The notes: generated from the sequence alone by a model not told the origin. DNA of 64,000 nucleotides from JAOAPY01 sp038237475 (GCA_038237475.1 JBBRYS010000003.1:124001-188000), one strand, 5' to 3'. Positions 8,867 through 17,661 are shown, counted from the first letter of the stretch. Program-made: numbers and translations.

Positions 8867-10240
8867 ATGGTCTCAACTATGCAGCAGTCAACGCCGGCGA
8901 AGGCGTTTTCGATATCCGATCTCTACCAGTCGGTGCGCGCGCGCACCATGCAAATCGTGGCGCCGCTTGAGATTGAAGACTATGTGATTCAGACAGCGGA
9001 GTTCATGAGTCCCCCGCGCTGGCATATCGGGCATACCGCCTGGTTTTTTGAGACTCTGCTGCAAGCTCACCAGCCGGGTTACCGAATCTACTCTGAAAAG
9101 TTCCTGTTTTACTTCAATTCCTATTACGAAGGATTTGGTGAACGAATAGCGCGGCCCAAACGCGGCACACGTTCGCGGCCGACGGTCAGGGACACGGTTG
9201 CCTACCGCAAACATGTGGATGAAACGATGCTTCGTTTTCTCGAGACGATTGACGAGCATCAACAGCGAGAGACAGTGTTGTCGCTGGTCCGGTTGGGACT
9301 TGAGCATGAGATGCAGCATCAGGAACTGCTCGTCTACGATATCAAGCACCTGCTGTGCGATCAGTTCGAAGCTCCCATTCAAAAGGCACCCGGCGCATCA
9401 TCGGTTGTGTCTGGCAGCGCCGAAGTTGCCGGCGGGCTTATCTGGCTGGGCTATGACGCGCACGCTACTCCTAACTACTCGTTCGCCTTTGACAACGAAA
9501 AGCCGGCGCACCGGGTTTTCATGCGCGACTTTGCCATCGACCGTGCCCTGGTTAGCAATGGTGACTACCTCGAATTCATGCGCGCTGGTTGCTATCAGGA
9601 TTTTCGCTGGTGGTTTTCAGAAGGGTGGGAAGCAGTCAACCGCGAGCAATGGACCGCGCCGATGTACTGGGAACTTCACGAAGGCGAGTGGATGATTCGG
9701 GACTTTAGCGGTCTGAACCCCGCCGCGAGCAAAGCTAGCGAACCGGTCTCGCATGTTAGTTTTTATGAAGCATCAGCCTTTGCCAAGTGGGCCGGAAAGA
9801 GATTGCCGACAGAAGCAGAGTGGGAAAAGACCGCGTGCGGCGCCAGCCTACACGGCTCAACTGATTCGAAGGCGGGTTCCAGTGGCGCGCACCTTTTCCC
9901 CTGGGGAGATGGCAGCCCGACAATTGAGCAAGCAAATCTTTTCGAAAATGGTTTGTGGACAGTCGCACCTATCGGCGCCTACCTGGAAGGCCAGAATTCG
10001 CTCGGCTGTCACCAGTTAATTGGCGATGTTTGGGAGTGGACCACCTCTGACTATGTTCCTTATCCGGGGTTTAAGTCTGAATTTGACGAATACAATGACA
10101 AGTGGTTCGTTAATCAGAAAGTCCTGCGCGGGGGATCATTCGCCACGCCACAGGTTCACATTCGATCAACCTACCGTAACTTTTTCCACGCTCATGAACG
10201 CTGGATGACCTCCGGCTTCCGCTGCGCGAAAGATCTATAA
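8867..10240 (+). CDS. egtB: Ergothioneine biosynthesis EgtB-type iron sulfoxide synthase
   Basis: A 457-residue non-haem iron enzyme that joins hercynine to a thiol donor (cysteine or gamma-glutamylcysteine) with oxygen. The N-terminal DinB-like domain carries the probable iron ligands: a His in RWHIGHTAWFFE (about residue 56) and the pair in HEMQHQE (about residues 147 and 151). The FNSYYEGFG segment is a family mark. The C-terminal FGE-sulfatase-like domain includes GKRLPTEAEWEK, GDVWEWTTSDYVPYPGF and VLRGGSFATPQVHIRSTYRN. Ribosome site AGGGGAAG precedes the ATG. No egtD lies next to it; instead selD is directly upstream, which recalls senC-senA of selenoneine synthesis, though senB is absent. 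Confidence 0.9.
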   Translation: MVSTMQQSTPAKAFSISDLYQSVRARTMQIVAPLEIEDYVIQTAEFMSPPRWHIGHTAWFFETLLQAHQPGYRIYSEKFLFYFNSYYEGFGERIARPKRGTRSRPTVRDTVAYRKHVDETMLRFLETIDEHQQRETVLSLVRLGLEHEMQHQELLVYDIKHLLCDQFEAPIQKAPGASSVVSGSAEVAGGLIWLGYDAHATPNYSFAFDNEKPAHRVFMRDFAIDRALVSNGDYLEFMRAGCYQDFRWWFSEGWEAVNREQWTAPMYWELHEGEWMIRDFSGLNPAASKASEPVSHVSFYEASAFAKWAGKRLPTEAEWEKTACGASLHGSTDSKAGSSGAHLFPWGDGSPTIEQANLFENGLWTVAPIGAYLEGQNSLGCHQLIGDVWEWTTSDYVPYPGFKSEFDEYNDKWFVNQKVLRGGSFATPQVHIRSTYRNFFHAHERWMTSGFRCAKDL

Positions 10241-10293
10241 CGCCTCGAAAGTCCTAGAATTCGTCTGTTGCTTGGGGTGGCCGCTGTTTCATC

Positions 10294-10322
10294 TATGCAA
10301 AATCCGCGAGCGATCGTATAAT
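10294..10322 (+). promoter_or_regulatory. Predicted lhr promoter, probably giving a leaderless mRNA
   Basis: A perfect TATAAT (10317-10322) lies only 10 nt before the lhr ATG (10333), with a weak -35 (TATGCA, 10294-10299) at a 17-nt spacer. Transcription would begin within a few bases of the ATG, and no ribosome site is present. Confidence 0.45.
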
Positions 10323-10332
10323 CGCCGGACCC

Positions 10333-13300
10333 ATGAATCCGAATCTTTTTCATCCAGCCGTAGCGAACTGGTTTGCGAAACAGTTCCCCGCAGCAACGCC
10401 CCCGCAGGAACAGGCGTGGCCGGCCATCAAGGACCGGCAAAACACTCTGATCGCAGCGCCAACTGGGTCCGGTAAGACACTGGCGGCTTTCCTGTCTGCC
10501 ATCGACGATCTTGTGCGTTTGGGAGTGGAAGATAGGCTTGATGATGTAACCCACGTCATCTATGTCTCGCCGCTCAAGGCCCTCAGCAATGACATTCAGA
10601 TAAACCTGCAAAAGCCACTCGAGGGTATTGAGCGGGAATTGGAAGCACTCGGCTTACCACCGGTAAACATTCGCACTCTGGTGCGCACCGGTGATACTCC
10701 TGCGGCCGAACGCACGGCGATGACGAAGCGACCGCCGCATATTTGCGTCACCACCCCGGAATCCCTCTTTATCCTCTTAACCAGCGAAGGCGGACGCCGC
10801 ATGCTGCGCACAGCGCGGACGTTGATTGTGGATGAAATCCATGCCCTGGTGGGCGACAAGCGCGGCTCGCATCTGGCGCTTTCGATCGAGCGTCTTGAGC
10901 ACCTCGCCGCTCAGGACGAGCTTGAAAAGCAAAATTCTCGCGATGAAAATCCGAAGCTTCAATTCCAGCAAGCCATCACTCACAGTTCACGGCCAGGATT
11001 GGTGCGCATTGGACTCTCAGCCACGCAACGCCCCATCGAGCAAGTAGCGCGCTTTCTGGTGGGCACCGCTAATCTCAAACCGGATGGCTTGCCGAGCTGC
11101 ACGGTCGTTGATAGCGGTCACGTGCGGCGCCTCGATCTAGCCATCGAAGTTCCAGACTCTCCGTTGCAAGCGGTGATGTCCGGCGAAGTTTGGGAAGAAG
11201 TCTACGATCGCCTGGCGCAACTCATTCGCGAGCATCACACCACCTTGATTTTCGTCAATACACGCCGGCTTGCTGAGCGGGTGACCCGACACCTCGGCGA
11301 ACGAATCGGTGACGAGAATATTGCCGCGCATCACGGCAGCCTCGCTCGCGAACAGCGTCTGGCTGCTGAGCAGCGTTTGAAGGCGGGCGAGTTGAGCGCG
11401 CTGGTGGCCACGGCTTCGCTCGAGTTAGGCATCGATATTGGCGACGTGAATCTCGTTTGCCAACTCGCTTCAACTCGTTCGATATCCAGCTTTCTGCAGC
11501 GCGTGGGCCGCTCGAACCACACGGTTGAGGGATTTCCTAAAGGCAGAATTTTCCCACTTTCGCGCGACGAGTTGGTTGAATGCGCCGCTTTGATCGATTC
11601 AGTCCGGCGCGGAGAATTGGATCAAATTTCGATTCCGCAGCAGCCGCTCGACATTCTGGCGCAGCAGATCGTGGCCGCAGTGGCTGCGGAAGAGTGGATT
11701 GAAGACGACCTTTTTGCCATGGTGCGAGGCGCCTATCCATACCGGAATCTGGAGCGCAAGGATTTTGCCGACGTGGTCCGCATGTTGGCAGAAGGGTTTG
11801 CCACCAAGCGCGGCAGACGCTCAGCTTATTTGCATCACGATGCGGTCAATCACCGGCTTCGCGGAAGGCGCGGCGCCCGGCTGGCAGCCATCACCTCCGG
11901 AGGCGCGATTCCGGACACCGCTGACTACGCGGTCGTGCTTGAGCCGGGAGGCCTGGTCATCGGCAGCGTCAACGAAGATTTTGCTATTGAGAGTCTGCAG
12001 GGCGATATCTTTCAACTCGGTAACACTTCCTGGCGTGTTTTGCGGGTCGAACAGGGGAAGGTGCGAGTCGAGGACGCACATGGCCAGCCCCCCTCAATTC
12101 CGTTCTGGCTGGGCGAAGCCCCCGCGCGCACGCAGGAGCTCTCTGCCTCAGTCTCGCGGCTGCGAGAAGAAGTTGGCGACCGCGTCTCGGTAAGTACACC
12201 TGCGGCGAGTGAGCCGGACATCAGCCTGAATGAATCAACTGCCCTGGATGAATATCCCGAAGAAGTAAAGGCGTTGATCAATACAGACTCAAGTCTGAGT
12301 TACCTCACTGACGAGGTTGGTATCTCGCGGGTGGCCGCCGAACAGATCGTCGAATATCTTGCCGCTTCAAAGATCGCGCTGGGCGTCATGCCCACCCAGG
12401 AAAATATCGTTCTGGAGCGCTTCTTTGACGATAGCGGCAGCATGCAGTTGATCATTCATGCGCCCTTTGGAAGCCGTTTGAATCGGGCCTGGGGCCTCGC
12501 TTTGCGCAAGCGATTCTGCCGCCAATTCAATTTTGAACTGCAGGCGGCGGCGACCGAGGACGCGATCATCCTGTCGCTTGGTCCTACGCATAGCTTTCCG
12601 CTCAGCGATGTTTTTCATTATCTAAATTCAAACACCGTGCGTGACTTGTTATGTCAGGCGTTGCTGGACGCGCCGATGTGGAACATTCGCTGGCGCTGGA
12701 ATGTGACGCGAGCACTCGCGGTGCTGCGCCGTCGCGGCGGTAAAAAGATACCGGCGCAGCTCCAGCGCATGAACGCTGAAGATCTTCTCACTGCGGTCTT
12801 TCCTGATCAGGTGGCCTGCGTTGAGAACCTCGGCGGCGGACCACGCGAGATTCCGACGCATCCGTTGGTCGACCAAACAGTCAAGGATTGCCTGGAAGAG
12901 GCGATGGACATCGAAGGTTTGCAGGCACTCCTGCAATCGATTGAGCGCAACGAGAAAAAACTGAGCGCGCGCGATATGGTCGAAGCGTCGCCTCTCGCCG
13001 CTGAAATTTTGAACGCGCGTCCTTATGCGTATCTCGATGACGCCCCGCTCGAGGAGCGTCGTACTCGTGCAGTTTTCCAAAGACGGTGGCTCGATCCGGA
13101 AAAAGCTGCGGACATCGGCAAGCTGGATCCGGCGGCGATTGAACGCGTGCGCGAAGAAGTCTGGCCGGAGGCGCAGAATCCGGATGAGCTGCACGATGCC
13201 CTGGTGGAGTTGGGGTTTCTGACGGTGCAGGAAGGCGCGGAGTGGCAGCCGATGTTCGATCAACTGCAGGCCGATCGGCGAGCTGCGGTGCTGCAGCCTG

Positions 13301-15003
13301 GGAGCGCGCCTGGGATCGCAGGCATCCTGCCTGCCGCCTCGTTGAATGCCACTGACGTGCTTGCAGGCAGAATGCCTGTCGTCCCAGGGGTGCACCCAGG
13401 GCCAACGTTGTGGGTCGCCGCCGAGCGTCTGCCCCAACTGCAGGCAGTTTTCCCCGAGGCCTTGCTCGCACCCCCCATTACTGCGCCGGAAAGTTTCTCG
13501 CAAACGGAGTGGACCTTCGAATCTGCTTTGGTAGAGATCGTGCGCGGCCGGCTGGAGGGTCTCGGTCCCGTCATAGCGGAAACGCTCGCGCGCTCGCTTC
13601 ACTTGCCGGCCAGAGACATCGAGGCGGCCTTACTCAAATTGGAAGTCGAAGGTTTTGTCATTCGCGGCAACTTCACCGCTAATGCCGGCGCGACGGAGTG
13701 GTGTGCTCGGCGCCTGCTCGCCCGCATCCATAGCTATACTCTGAATCGACTGCGACAGGAGATCGAACCGGTATCGAGCGCAGACTTCATTCGTTTCCTG
13801 CTGGCCTGGCAAAAGGTCGCGCCTGATCACCAAATTGAAGGACCTGACAGCTTGCGAGTGGTGATCGAGCAACTGGAAGGGTTTGAAGCTCCCGCCGCCG
13901 CCTGGGAAAGCGAACTGTTACCGAGCCGTTTGCTCGAATACGATCCCGTCTGGCTGGATGCGTTGTGCTTATCAGGGGAAGTGATGTGGGCCCGGCTGAC
14001 ACCACCGGCGTCACCAAAGAATGGACCCGAAAAATCACGCGGCACGGGGCCGGTGCGCACTACACCGATAGCGCTGGTCCGCAGAAAAAATTTATCGATC
14101 TGGAACTCTGTGTTTCCTCGTCCCTCACTGGATGACGTCAAGTTCTCCAGCACGACCGAGCTGGTTCATGATTACCTGCGCAGCCGCGGCGCTTCGTTCT
14201 TCCATGACATCGTCGATGGCACCCGGTTGTTGCGCGCGCAAGTCGAAGAGTCTTTGGCTGAGCTGGTGGCCTACGGACTCATTACCTCAGACAGTTTTAC
14301 AGGGCTGCGTGCACTGCTGACTCCCGCGAGCCGTAAAACGCGCGCTGCGGCACGGCACAAGCACCGGCAACCGGTTTATGACATGGCGAGTGCAGGCCGC
14401 TGGTCCATACTGCCCGGGACCGCTGATATAAAGTCTGGAGATACTGCCAGCACGCCGCCGGCGAAACCGGCTGCGGCTATTCCGCGATGGCAGACCTTTG
14501 CGGCTATACCTCCTGAAACAAAAGAAGCAGTCGCTCGCATTCTGTTGCAACGTTATGGTGTCGTCTTCAAGCGCCTGCTGGAACGCGAAGGGATTGTGCT
14601 GCCCTGGCGCGACTTGTTACGCGTCTATCACCGGCTGGAAGCTCGTGGCGAGATTCGGGGCGGCCGCTTCGTCGGCGGGATATCCGGCGAACAATTCGCG
14701 CTGCCTGACGCCGTCGGCCTCGTTCGATCTATTCGGCGCGCTCCCGAGAAAGGAAAGATGATTTCCGTCAGTGCCGCTGATCCGCTAAACCTGGCCGGAG
14801 TCATCACGCCTGGACCGCGCATTACCGCGCACACAGCCAACCGCGTTCTCTACAGTGACGGTGCCCCAGTCGCCGCGCTCGAATCCGGCGAGACGCGCTT
14901 TCTGATTGAGATGAGTCGCACCGTGGAATGGCAGGCCAAGGCCGCGTTGTTGCGCAAGGCCACTCCGCCGGTCTTACGTTCATATCTAACCCGTCGCGCC
15001 TGA
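10333..15003 (+). CDS. lhr: Lhr-type DEAD/DEAH-box helicase, full length
   Basis: A 1556-residue superfamily-2 helicase of the Lhr group, a 3'-5' DNA/RNA translocase linked to DNA repair. The N-terminal helicase core holds Walker A (IAAPTGSGKTLAA), TPESLFILLTS, the DEIH box (LIVDEIHALVGDKRGSHLALS), GLSATQRP, and in domain 2 VATASLELGIDIGDV and QRVGRSNH. The winged-helix and Lhr-core region follows, then the large C-terminal domain of long Lhr proteins with a further C-terminal part ending near RSYLTRRA. A palindromic DNA element at 13296-13401 adds about 35 foreign-looking residues in frame. It appears to be transcribed alone from a promoter just before its ATG. Confidence 0.93.
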   Translation: MNPNLFHPAVANWFAKQFPAATPPQEQAWPAIKDRQNTLIAAPTGSGKTLAAFLSAIDDLVRLGVEDRLDDVTHVIYVSPLKALSNDIQINLQKPLEGIERELEALGLPPVNIRTLVRTGDTPAAERTAMTKRPPHICVTTPESLFILLTSEGGRRMLRTARTLIVDEIHALVGDKRGSHLALSIERLEHLAAQDELEKQNSRDENPKLQFQQAITHSSRPGLVRIGLSATQRPIEQVARFLVGTANLKPDGLPSCTVVDSGHVRRLDLAIEVPDSPLQAVMSGEVWEEVYDRLAQLIREHHTTLIFVNTRRLAERVTRHLGERIGDENIAAHHGSLAREQRLAAEQRLKAGELSALVATASLELGIDIGDVNLVCQLASTRSISSFLQRVGRSNHTVEGFPKGRIFPLSRDELVECAALIDSVRRGELDQISIPQQPLDILAQQIVAAVAAEEWIEDDLFAMVRGAYPYRNLERKDFADVVRMLAEGFATKRGRRSAYLHHDAVNHRLRGRRGARLAAITSGGAIPDTADYAVVLEPGGLVIGSVNEDFAIESLQGDIFQLGNTSWRVLRVEQGKVRVEDAHGQPPSIPFWLGEAPARTQELSASVSRLREEVGDRVSVSTPAASEPDISLNESTALDEYPEEVKALINTDSSLSYLTDEVGISRVAAEQIVEYLAASKIALGVMPTQENIVLERFFDDSGSMQLIIHAPFGSRLNRAWGLALRKRFCRQFNFELQAAATEDAIILSLGPTHSFPLSDVFHYLNSNTVRDLLCQALLDAPMWNIRWRWNVTRALAVLRRRGGKKIPAQLQRMNAEDLLTAVFPDQVACVENLGGGPREIPTHPLVDQTVKDCLEEAMDIEGLQALLQSIERNEKKLSARDMVEASPLAAEILNARPYAYLDDAPLEERRTRAVFQRRWLDPEKAADIGKLDPAAIERVREEVWPEAQNPDELHDALVELGFLTVQEGAEWQPMFDQLQADRRAAVLQPGSAPGIAGILPAASLNATDVLAGRMPVVPGVHPGPTLWVAAERLPQLQAVFPEALLAPPITAPESFSQTEWTFESALVEIVRGRLEGLGPVIAETLARSLHLPARDIEAALLKLEVEGFVIRGNFTANAGATEWCARRLLARIHSYTLNRLRQEIEPVSSADFIRFLLAWQKVAPDHQIEGPDSLRVVIEQLEGFEAPAAAWESELLPSRLLEYDPVWLDALCLSGEVMWARLTPPASPKNGPEKSRGTGPVRTTPIALVRRKNLSIWNSVFPRPSLDDVKFSSTTELVHDYLRSRGASFFHDIVDGTRLLRAQVEESLAELVAYGLITSDSFTGLRALLTPASRKTRAAARHKHRQPVYDMASAGRWSILPGTADIKSGDTASTPPAKPAAAIPRWQTFAAIPPETKEAVARILLQRYGVVFKRLLEREGIVLPWRDLLRVYHRLEARGEIRGGRFVGGISGEQFALPDAVGLVRSIRRAPEKGKMISVSAADPLNLAGVITPGPRITAHTANRVLYSDGAPVAALESGETRFLIEMSRTVEWQAKAALLRKATPPVLRSYLTRRA
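13296..13401 (+). repeat. REP/MITE-like palindromic element inserted in frame in lhr
   Basis: Long imperfect inverted repeat. The inner arms are 13309-13334 and 13363-13388 (26 nt each, three mismatches), and the match extends outward to about 13296 and 13401. The arms begin with CCTGGG and contain GCAGGCATCCTGCCTGC and its partner. The stretch codes for GIAGILPAASL and LAGRMPVVPGVHPG, low in family conservation and rich in Gly/Pro. It keeps the lhr frame. No second copy was seen elsewhere in this window. Confidence 0.75.
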
Positions 15004-15025
15004 TGACAGGCGTCCAGAGTCCTGA

Positions 15026-15066
15026 CTTCAGACGGGCTGTTGGAAGCCCAGGAGGCCAGTCTGAGG
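15026..15066 (+). other. Nested hairpin after lhr
   Basis: Outer stem CTTCAGAC (15026-15033) with GTCTGAGG (15059-15066, one G-U pair) encloses an inner stem GGGCT (15034-15038) with AGCCC (15045-15049) and a 6-base loop, plus a 9-base bulge. A separate hairpin CGCCTG/CAGGCG (14997-15012) spans the lhr stop codon. No T-tract follows either, so these are not classic terminators. The rest of 15004-15200 holds nothing I can support. Confidence 0.3.
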
Positions 15067-15200
15067 ATCACTCTAAAAGCCCGCTCAAAAGGCGGTACTC
15101 TGAGCGCCGGTGAAAGGGCCGCGCTCGCGCGGGACGACGTCAGTAAGTTACTATTGACGCAACCCAGACCCTTCCCTTTCCGCTTAATGAGGTAGTACCG

Positions 15201-15350
15201 GTGATTAAGACGCGCATTTCTTCTTTCATTGCCACCCTTTTGATCGTGTTCTCGATAGCCTTGACGATCCGGGCGCAGGATCTAAAGCCCCCACCGGCCG
15301 ACAATGGTTTTGGTAACCGCGGTTTTGGCCAAAGACGAGGAAGACAATGA
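15201..15350 (+). CDS. Small secreted peptide, 49 residues
   Basis: A short gene with GTG start and a good ribosome site (GAGG at 15189-15192, 8-nt spacing). It reads IKTRISS, a hydrophobic core FIATLLIVFSIALTI and a cleavage-like RAQ-D, then a mature part of about 23 residues: Pro-rich DLKPPPAD, two near repeats GNRGFG/NGFG and a basic end RRGRQ. Signal peptidase I cleavage would release a tiny Gly/Arg-rich basic peptide. I know no family for it. The strong ribosome site and signal peptide argue for a real gene; the shortness limits certainty. Confidence 0.6.
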   Translation: MIKTRISSFIATLLIVFSIALTIRAQDLKPPPADNGFGNRGFGQRRGRQ

Positions 15351-15455
15351 TTCATCACGACGGCGGGACTCAGTTGAAAGCGATTGGTGTTACGCAAACT
15401 TTTAGAGACACGAAGCAAGACGCATGATTCAACAGATCTTTTCCTAACCGGGCCT

Positions 15456-15483
15456 TTGCGCCCCAGCCCCGTTTACTTATAAT
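15456..15483 (+). promoter_or_regulatory. Predicted promoter of the BNR-repeat gene
   Basis: TTGCGC (15456-15461), 16-nt spacer, perfect TATAAT (15478-15483). The expected start leaves a leader of about 35 nt to the ATG at 15524, with GGAGG in between. Confidence 0.4.
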
Positions 15484-15523
15484 TTCAACAAGCAATCATT
15501 AGCCACTTTTTCCGGAGGTGCAG

Positions 15524-16651
15524 ATGCCAGCCCCTAATCACATCAAACCAAAGTCAGGCGATGTAGTGCTAATGGTGGGCACAATGAAAGGTGCATTTTT
15601 GCTTCGTGCGGACGGTTCACGGAAAGACTGGGAAGTTGGTGGGCCATACTTTCCCGGCAAAGCGATTTACGCATTTGCCTACGACAGCCGTCAGGGTCGC
15701 ACGCGTTTGTGGGCCGCGGTAAATAGTTCCTTTTGGGGATCGTACTTGAGTTCTTCAGACGATTTCGGAGCGACCTGGAGCGAGCCCGAGACATATCACA
15801 TCAAGTTTCCCGAAGAGGCTGAGACTTCTTTGAAACAGATCTGGCAGATTGTGCCCGGCCACCCGGATGAGCCGGACACGCTTTACTGCGGGGTGGAACC
15901 GGCGGCACTTTTTAAGTCCACGGATGCGGGGGCTACCTGGTCACTCGAAAAAGGTCTCTTCGATCATCCACATCGCACGCAATGGCAGCCAGGTGGCGGC
16001 GGACTTTGCCTGCACACAGTGTTGCCCGATCCAGTGGACAGCCAGCGAATGCACATCGCCATTTCAACCGGGGGTGTCTATCGCACGGATGATGGTGGAG
16101 CGAACTGGCAAGCGCGGAATAGCGGAGTGCGCGCGCAATTCCTGCCGGCGGGCCAACAGTACCCGGAGTTTGGCCAATGCGTGCATAAAATAGTGGGCCA
16201 TCCGTCAAATCCCCGGCGGCTTTTCCTGCAGAATCACTGGGGACTTTACCGCTCGGATGATGGGGGCGATTCGTGGACGGACATTGCCAATGGCGTGCCT
16301 TCTGATTTTGGTTTTGCCATGGAGATTGATCAGAACGATCCGGACACGGTCTTCATAGTGCCGCTTGAGTCGGACGAGTTTCGCTGCACTCCGGAAGCGA
16401 AGTTAAGAGTTTATCGCACGCGTAATGCCGGCGAGTCCTGGGAGCCTTTGTCTGAAGGTTTGCCGCAGGAGAATGCGTTCGAGACCGTCTTGCGCGATGG
16501 GATGACCGGCGATAAAGCGGATCCAATGGGACTCTATTTCGGGACTCGCAGCGGCAAACTTTTCGCCTCCAATGATACCGGAGAGACATGGCAGACTATT
16601 GAAGAGGGGCTGCCGCCCGTTGCCTGTGTGAAAACCGCGACGATTCTCTGA
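15524..16651 (+). CDS. BNR/sialidase-like beta-propeller protein
   Basis: A 375-residue soluble protein with five Asp-box (BNR) motifs spread along the chain: STDAGATW, RTDDGGANW, RSDDGGDSW, RTRNAGESW and SNDTGETW. These are the marks of a six- or seven-bladed propeller of the sialidase/Vps10/photosystem-assembly type. Catalytic residues of true sialidases are not evident, so a binding or unknown enzymatic role is likelier. There is no signal peptide. The ATG at 15524 is preferred over the GTG at 15518 because GGAGG (15514-15518) then lies 5 nt upstream. It leads a run of small genes with the YCII and MoaD-like genes. Confidence 0.85.
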   Translation: MPAPNHIKPKSGDVVLMVGTMKGAFLLRADGSRKDWEVGGPYFPGKAIYAFAYDSRQGRTRLWAAVNSSFWGSYLSSSDDFGATWSEPETYHIKFPEEAETSLKQIWQIVPGHPDEPDTLYCGVEPAALFKSTDAGATWSLEKGLFDHPHRTQWQPGGGGLCLHTVLPDPVDSQRMHIAISTGGVYRTDDGGANWQARNSGVRAQFLPAGQQYPEFGQCVHKIVGHPSNPRRLFLQNHWGLYRSDDGGDSWTDIANGVPSDFGFAMEIDQNDPDTVFIVPLESDEFRCTPEAKLRVYRTRNAGESWEPLSEGLPQENAFETVLRDGMTGDKADPMGLYFGTRSGKLFASNDTGETWQTIEEGLPPVACVKTATIL

Positions 16652-16687
16652 GGCCACCAGCTGACGCAGGTGGGAGGAGCCAACTTA

Positions 16688-17386
16688 ATGAACCTCATTC
16701 TTTCGCTGTTGCTTACTTTTATCATCCTCGATCCCGGAGCAGACCAAAAAACCGCCCAGGCACCGATCAAGATGATCGAGTTTCACATGGCGCTGTTAAA
16801 AAAAGGCCCAAAGTGGACCACGCAGCACACGAAAGAAACTGAACAGATGCATCAAGCGCATCTCGCACGCGCTGCGAGTCTTTTGGAATCTGGCCAGGCG
16901 ATAATCGCCGGCCCGCTCACCGACGATGGCGACATCCGCGGCATTTACATCTTCCGAGCTTCCTCTGCTGCCGAGGCAAAGGAGTGGGTCGATTCCGATC
17001 CGGCCGTGGCATCTGGTCATCTGATCGCTGAGATGCATCCCTGGTGGTCGCAAGACGTGATGAAAAAAACTGCCACTCCGCTGAAAACAACCACAGCTTA
17101 TCTTGCTTTCCTCAAACGCGGGGCAGCCTGGACTCCTGAGCAAACGCCCGCGACTGAGGAACTGCAAAAAGCACACATCGCGAATATCGTCAGACTGAAC
17201 GGCCTCGGGAAACTCGTCGTGGCCGGTCCGTTTGGCGACGAAGGAGAGCTGCGTGGCATCTTCGTCTTTCGCGTCGACACGCTGGCTGAGGCCAAAGCCC
17301 TCTCTGACACTGATCCGGCAGTGAAAGCCGGACGGCTCGAGCTCGAACTTCATCCCTGGCAGGTGCCGGAGGGCATCCTGCCATGA
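16688..17386 (+). CDS. Exported protein with two tandem YCII domains
   Basis: Two YciI-like (ferredoxin-fold) domains lie in tandem: residues about 28-115 and 120-225. The repeats align with each other: FHMALLKKGPKWT with YLAFLKRGAAWT, AIIAGPLTDDGDIRGIYIFR with LVVAGPFGDEGELRGIFVFR, and DPAVASGHLIAEMHPWW with DPAVKAGRLELELHPWQ. The start at 16688 (MNLILSLLLTFIILDPG) follows a GGGAGGAG and begins a signal peptide or anchor, unusual for YCII proteins, which are mostly cytosolic. The reaction is unknown. Its last four bases overlap the start of the MoaD-like gene (ATGA). Confidence 0.85.
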   Translation: MNLILSLLLTFIILDPGADQKTAQAPIKMIEFHMALLKKGPKWTTQHTKETEQMHQAHLARAASLLESGQAIIAGPLTDDGDIRGIYIFRASSAAEAKEWVDSDPAVASGHLIAEMHPWWSQDVMKKTATPLKTTTAYLAFLKRGAAWTPEQTPATEELQKAHIANIVRLNGLGKLVVAGPFGDEGELRGIFVFRVDTLAEAKALSDTDPAVKAGRLELELHPWQVPEGILP

Positions 17387-17661
17387 TCGCGATCAACGTC
17401 AACGGCTTTCTCACCGAGTTTACTAATGGGCAGCGCCAGATTTCGCTCGCAGCTGCACCGCCGAGCGTGGGTGATGCTTTGAGCGAGTTATGGCAGGTGC
17501 ACGCCGGCTTGCGGGATCGGATCGTTAACGAACAGGGGCAGGTGCGGCAACACGTGAATATCTTCCTCAACAGCGACAACATTCGTCAGTTGCAGTCGCT
17601 GGCCACTCCGCTTAATGATGGCGATGAGATCACGATTTTGCCTGCCGTGAGTGGTGGTTGA
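17383..17661 (+). CDS. MoaD/ThiS-like ubiquitin-fold sulfur carrier
   Basis: A 92-residue beta-grasp protein ending in Ser-Gly-Gly, the C-terminal di-glycine needed for adenylation and thiocarboxylation. It has VNGFLTEFTNG at the start, VRQHVNIFLNSDNIRQL in the middle and LNDGDEITILPAVSGG at the end. Such carriers deliver sulfur in molybdopterin, thiamine or thio-metabolite synthesis. No MoaE, ThiG or E1-like partner is adjacent. It overlaps the YCII gene by 4 nt, so the two are translationally coupled. Confidence 0.9.
   Translation: MIAINVNGFLTEFTNGQRQISLAAAPPSVGDALSELWQVHAGLRDRIVNEQGQVRQHVNIFLNSDNIRQLQSLATPLNDGDEITILPAVSGG

Noticed and set aside
15003..15113. Short frame overlapping the lhr stop (TGATG)
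   Set aside because: 36 codons, no family content, coincides with the hairpin-forming segment.
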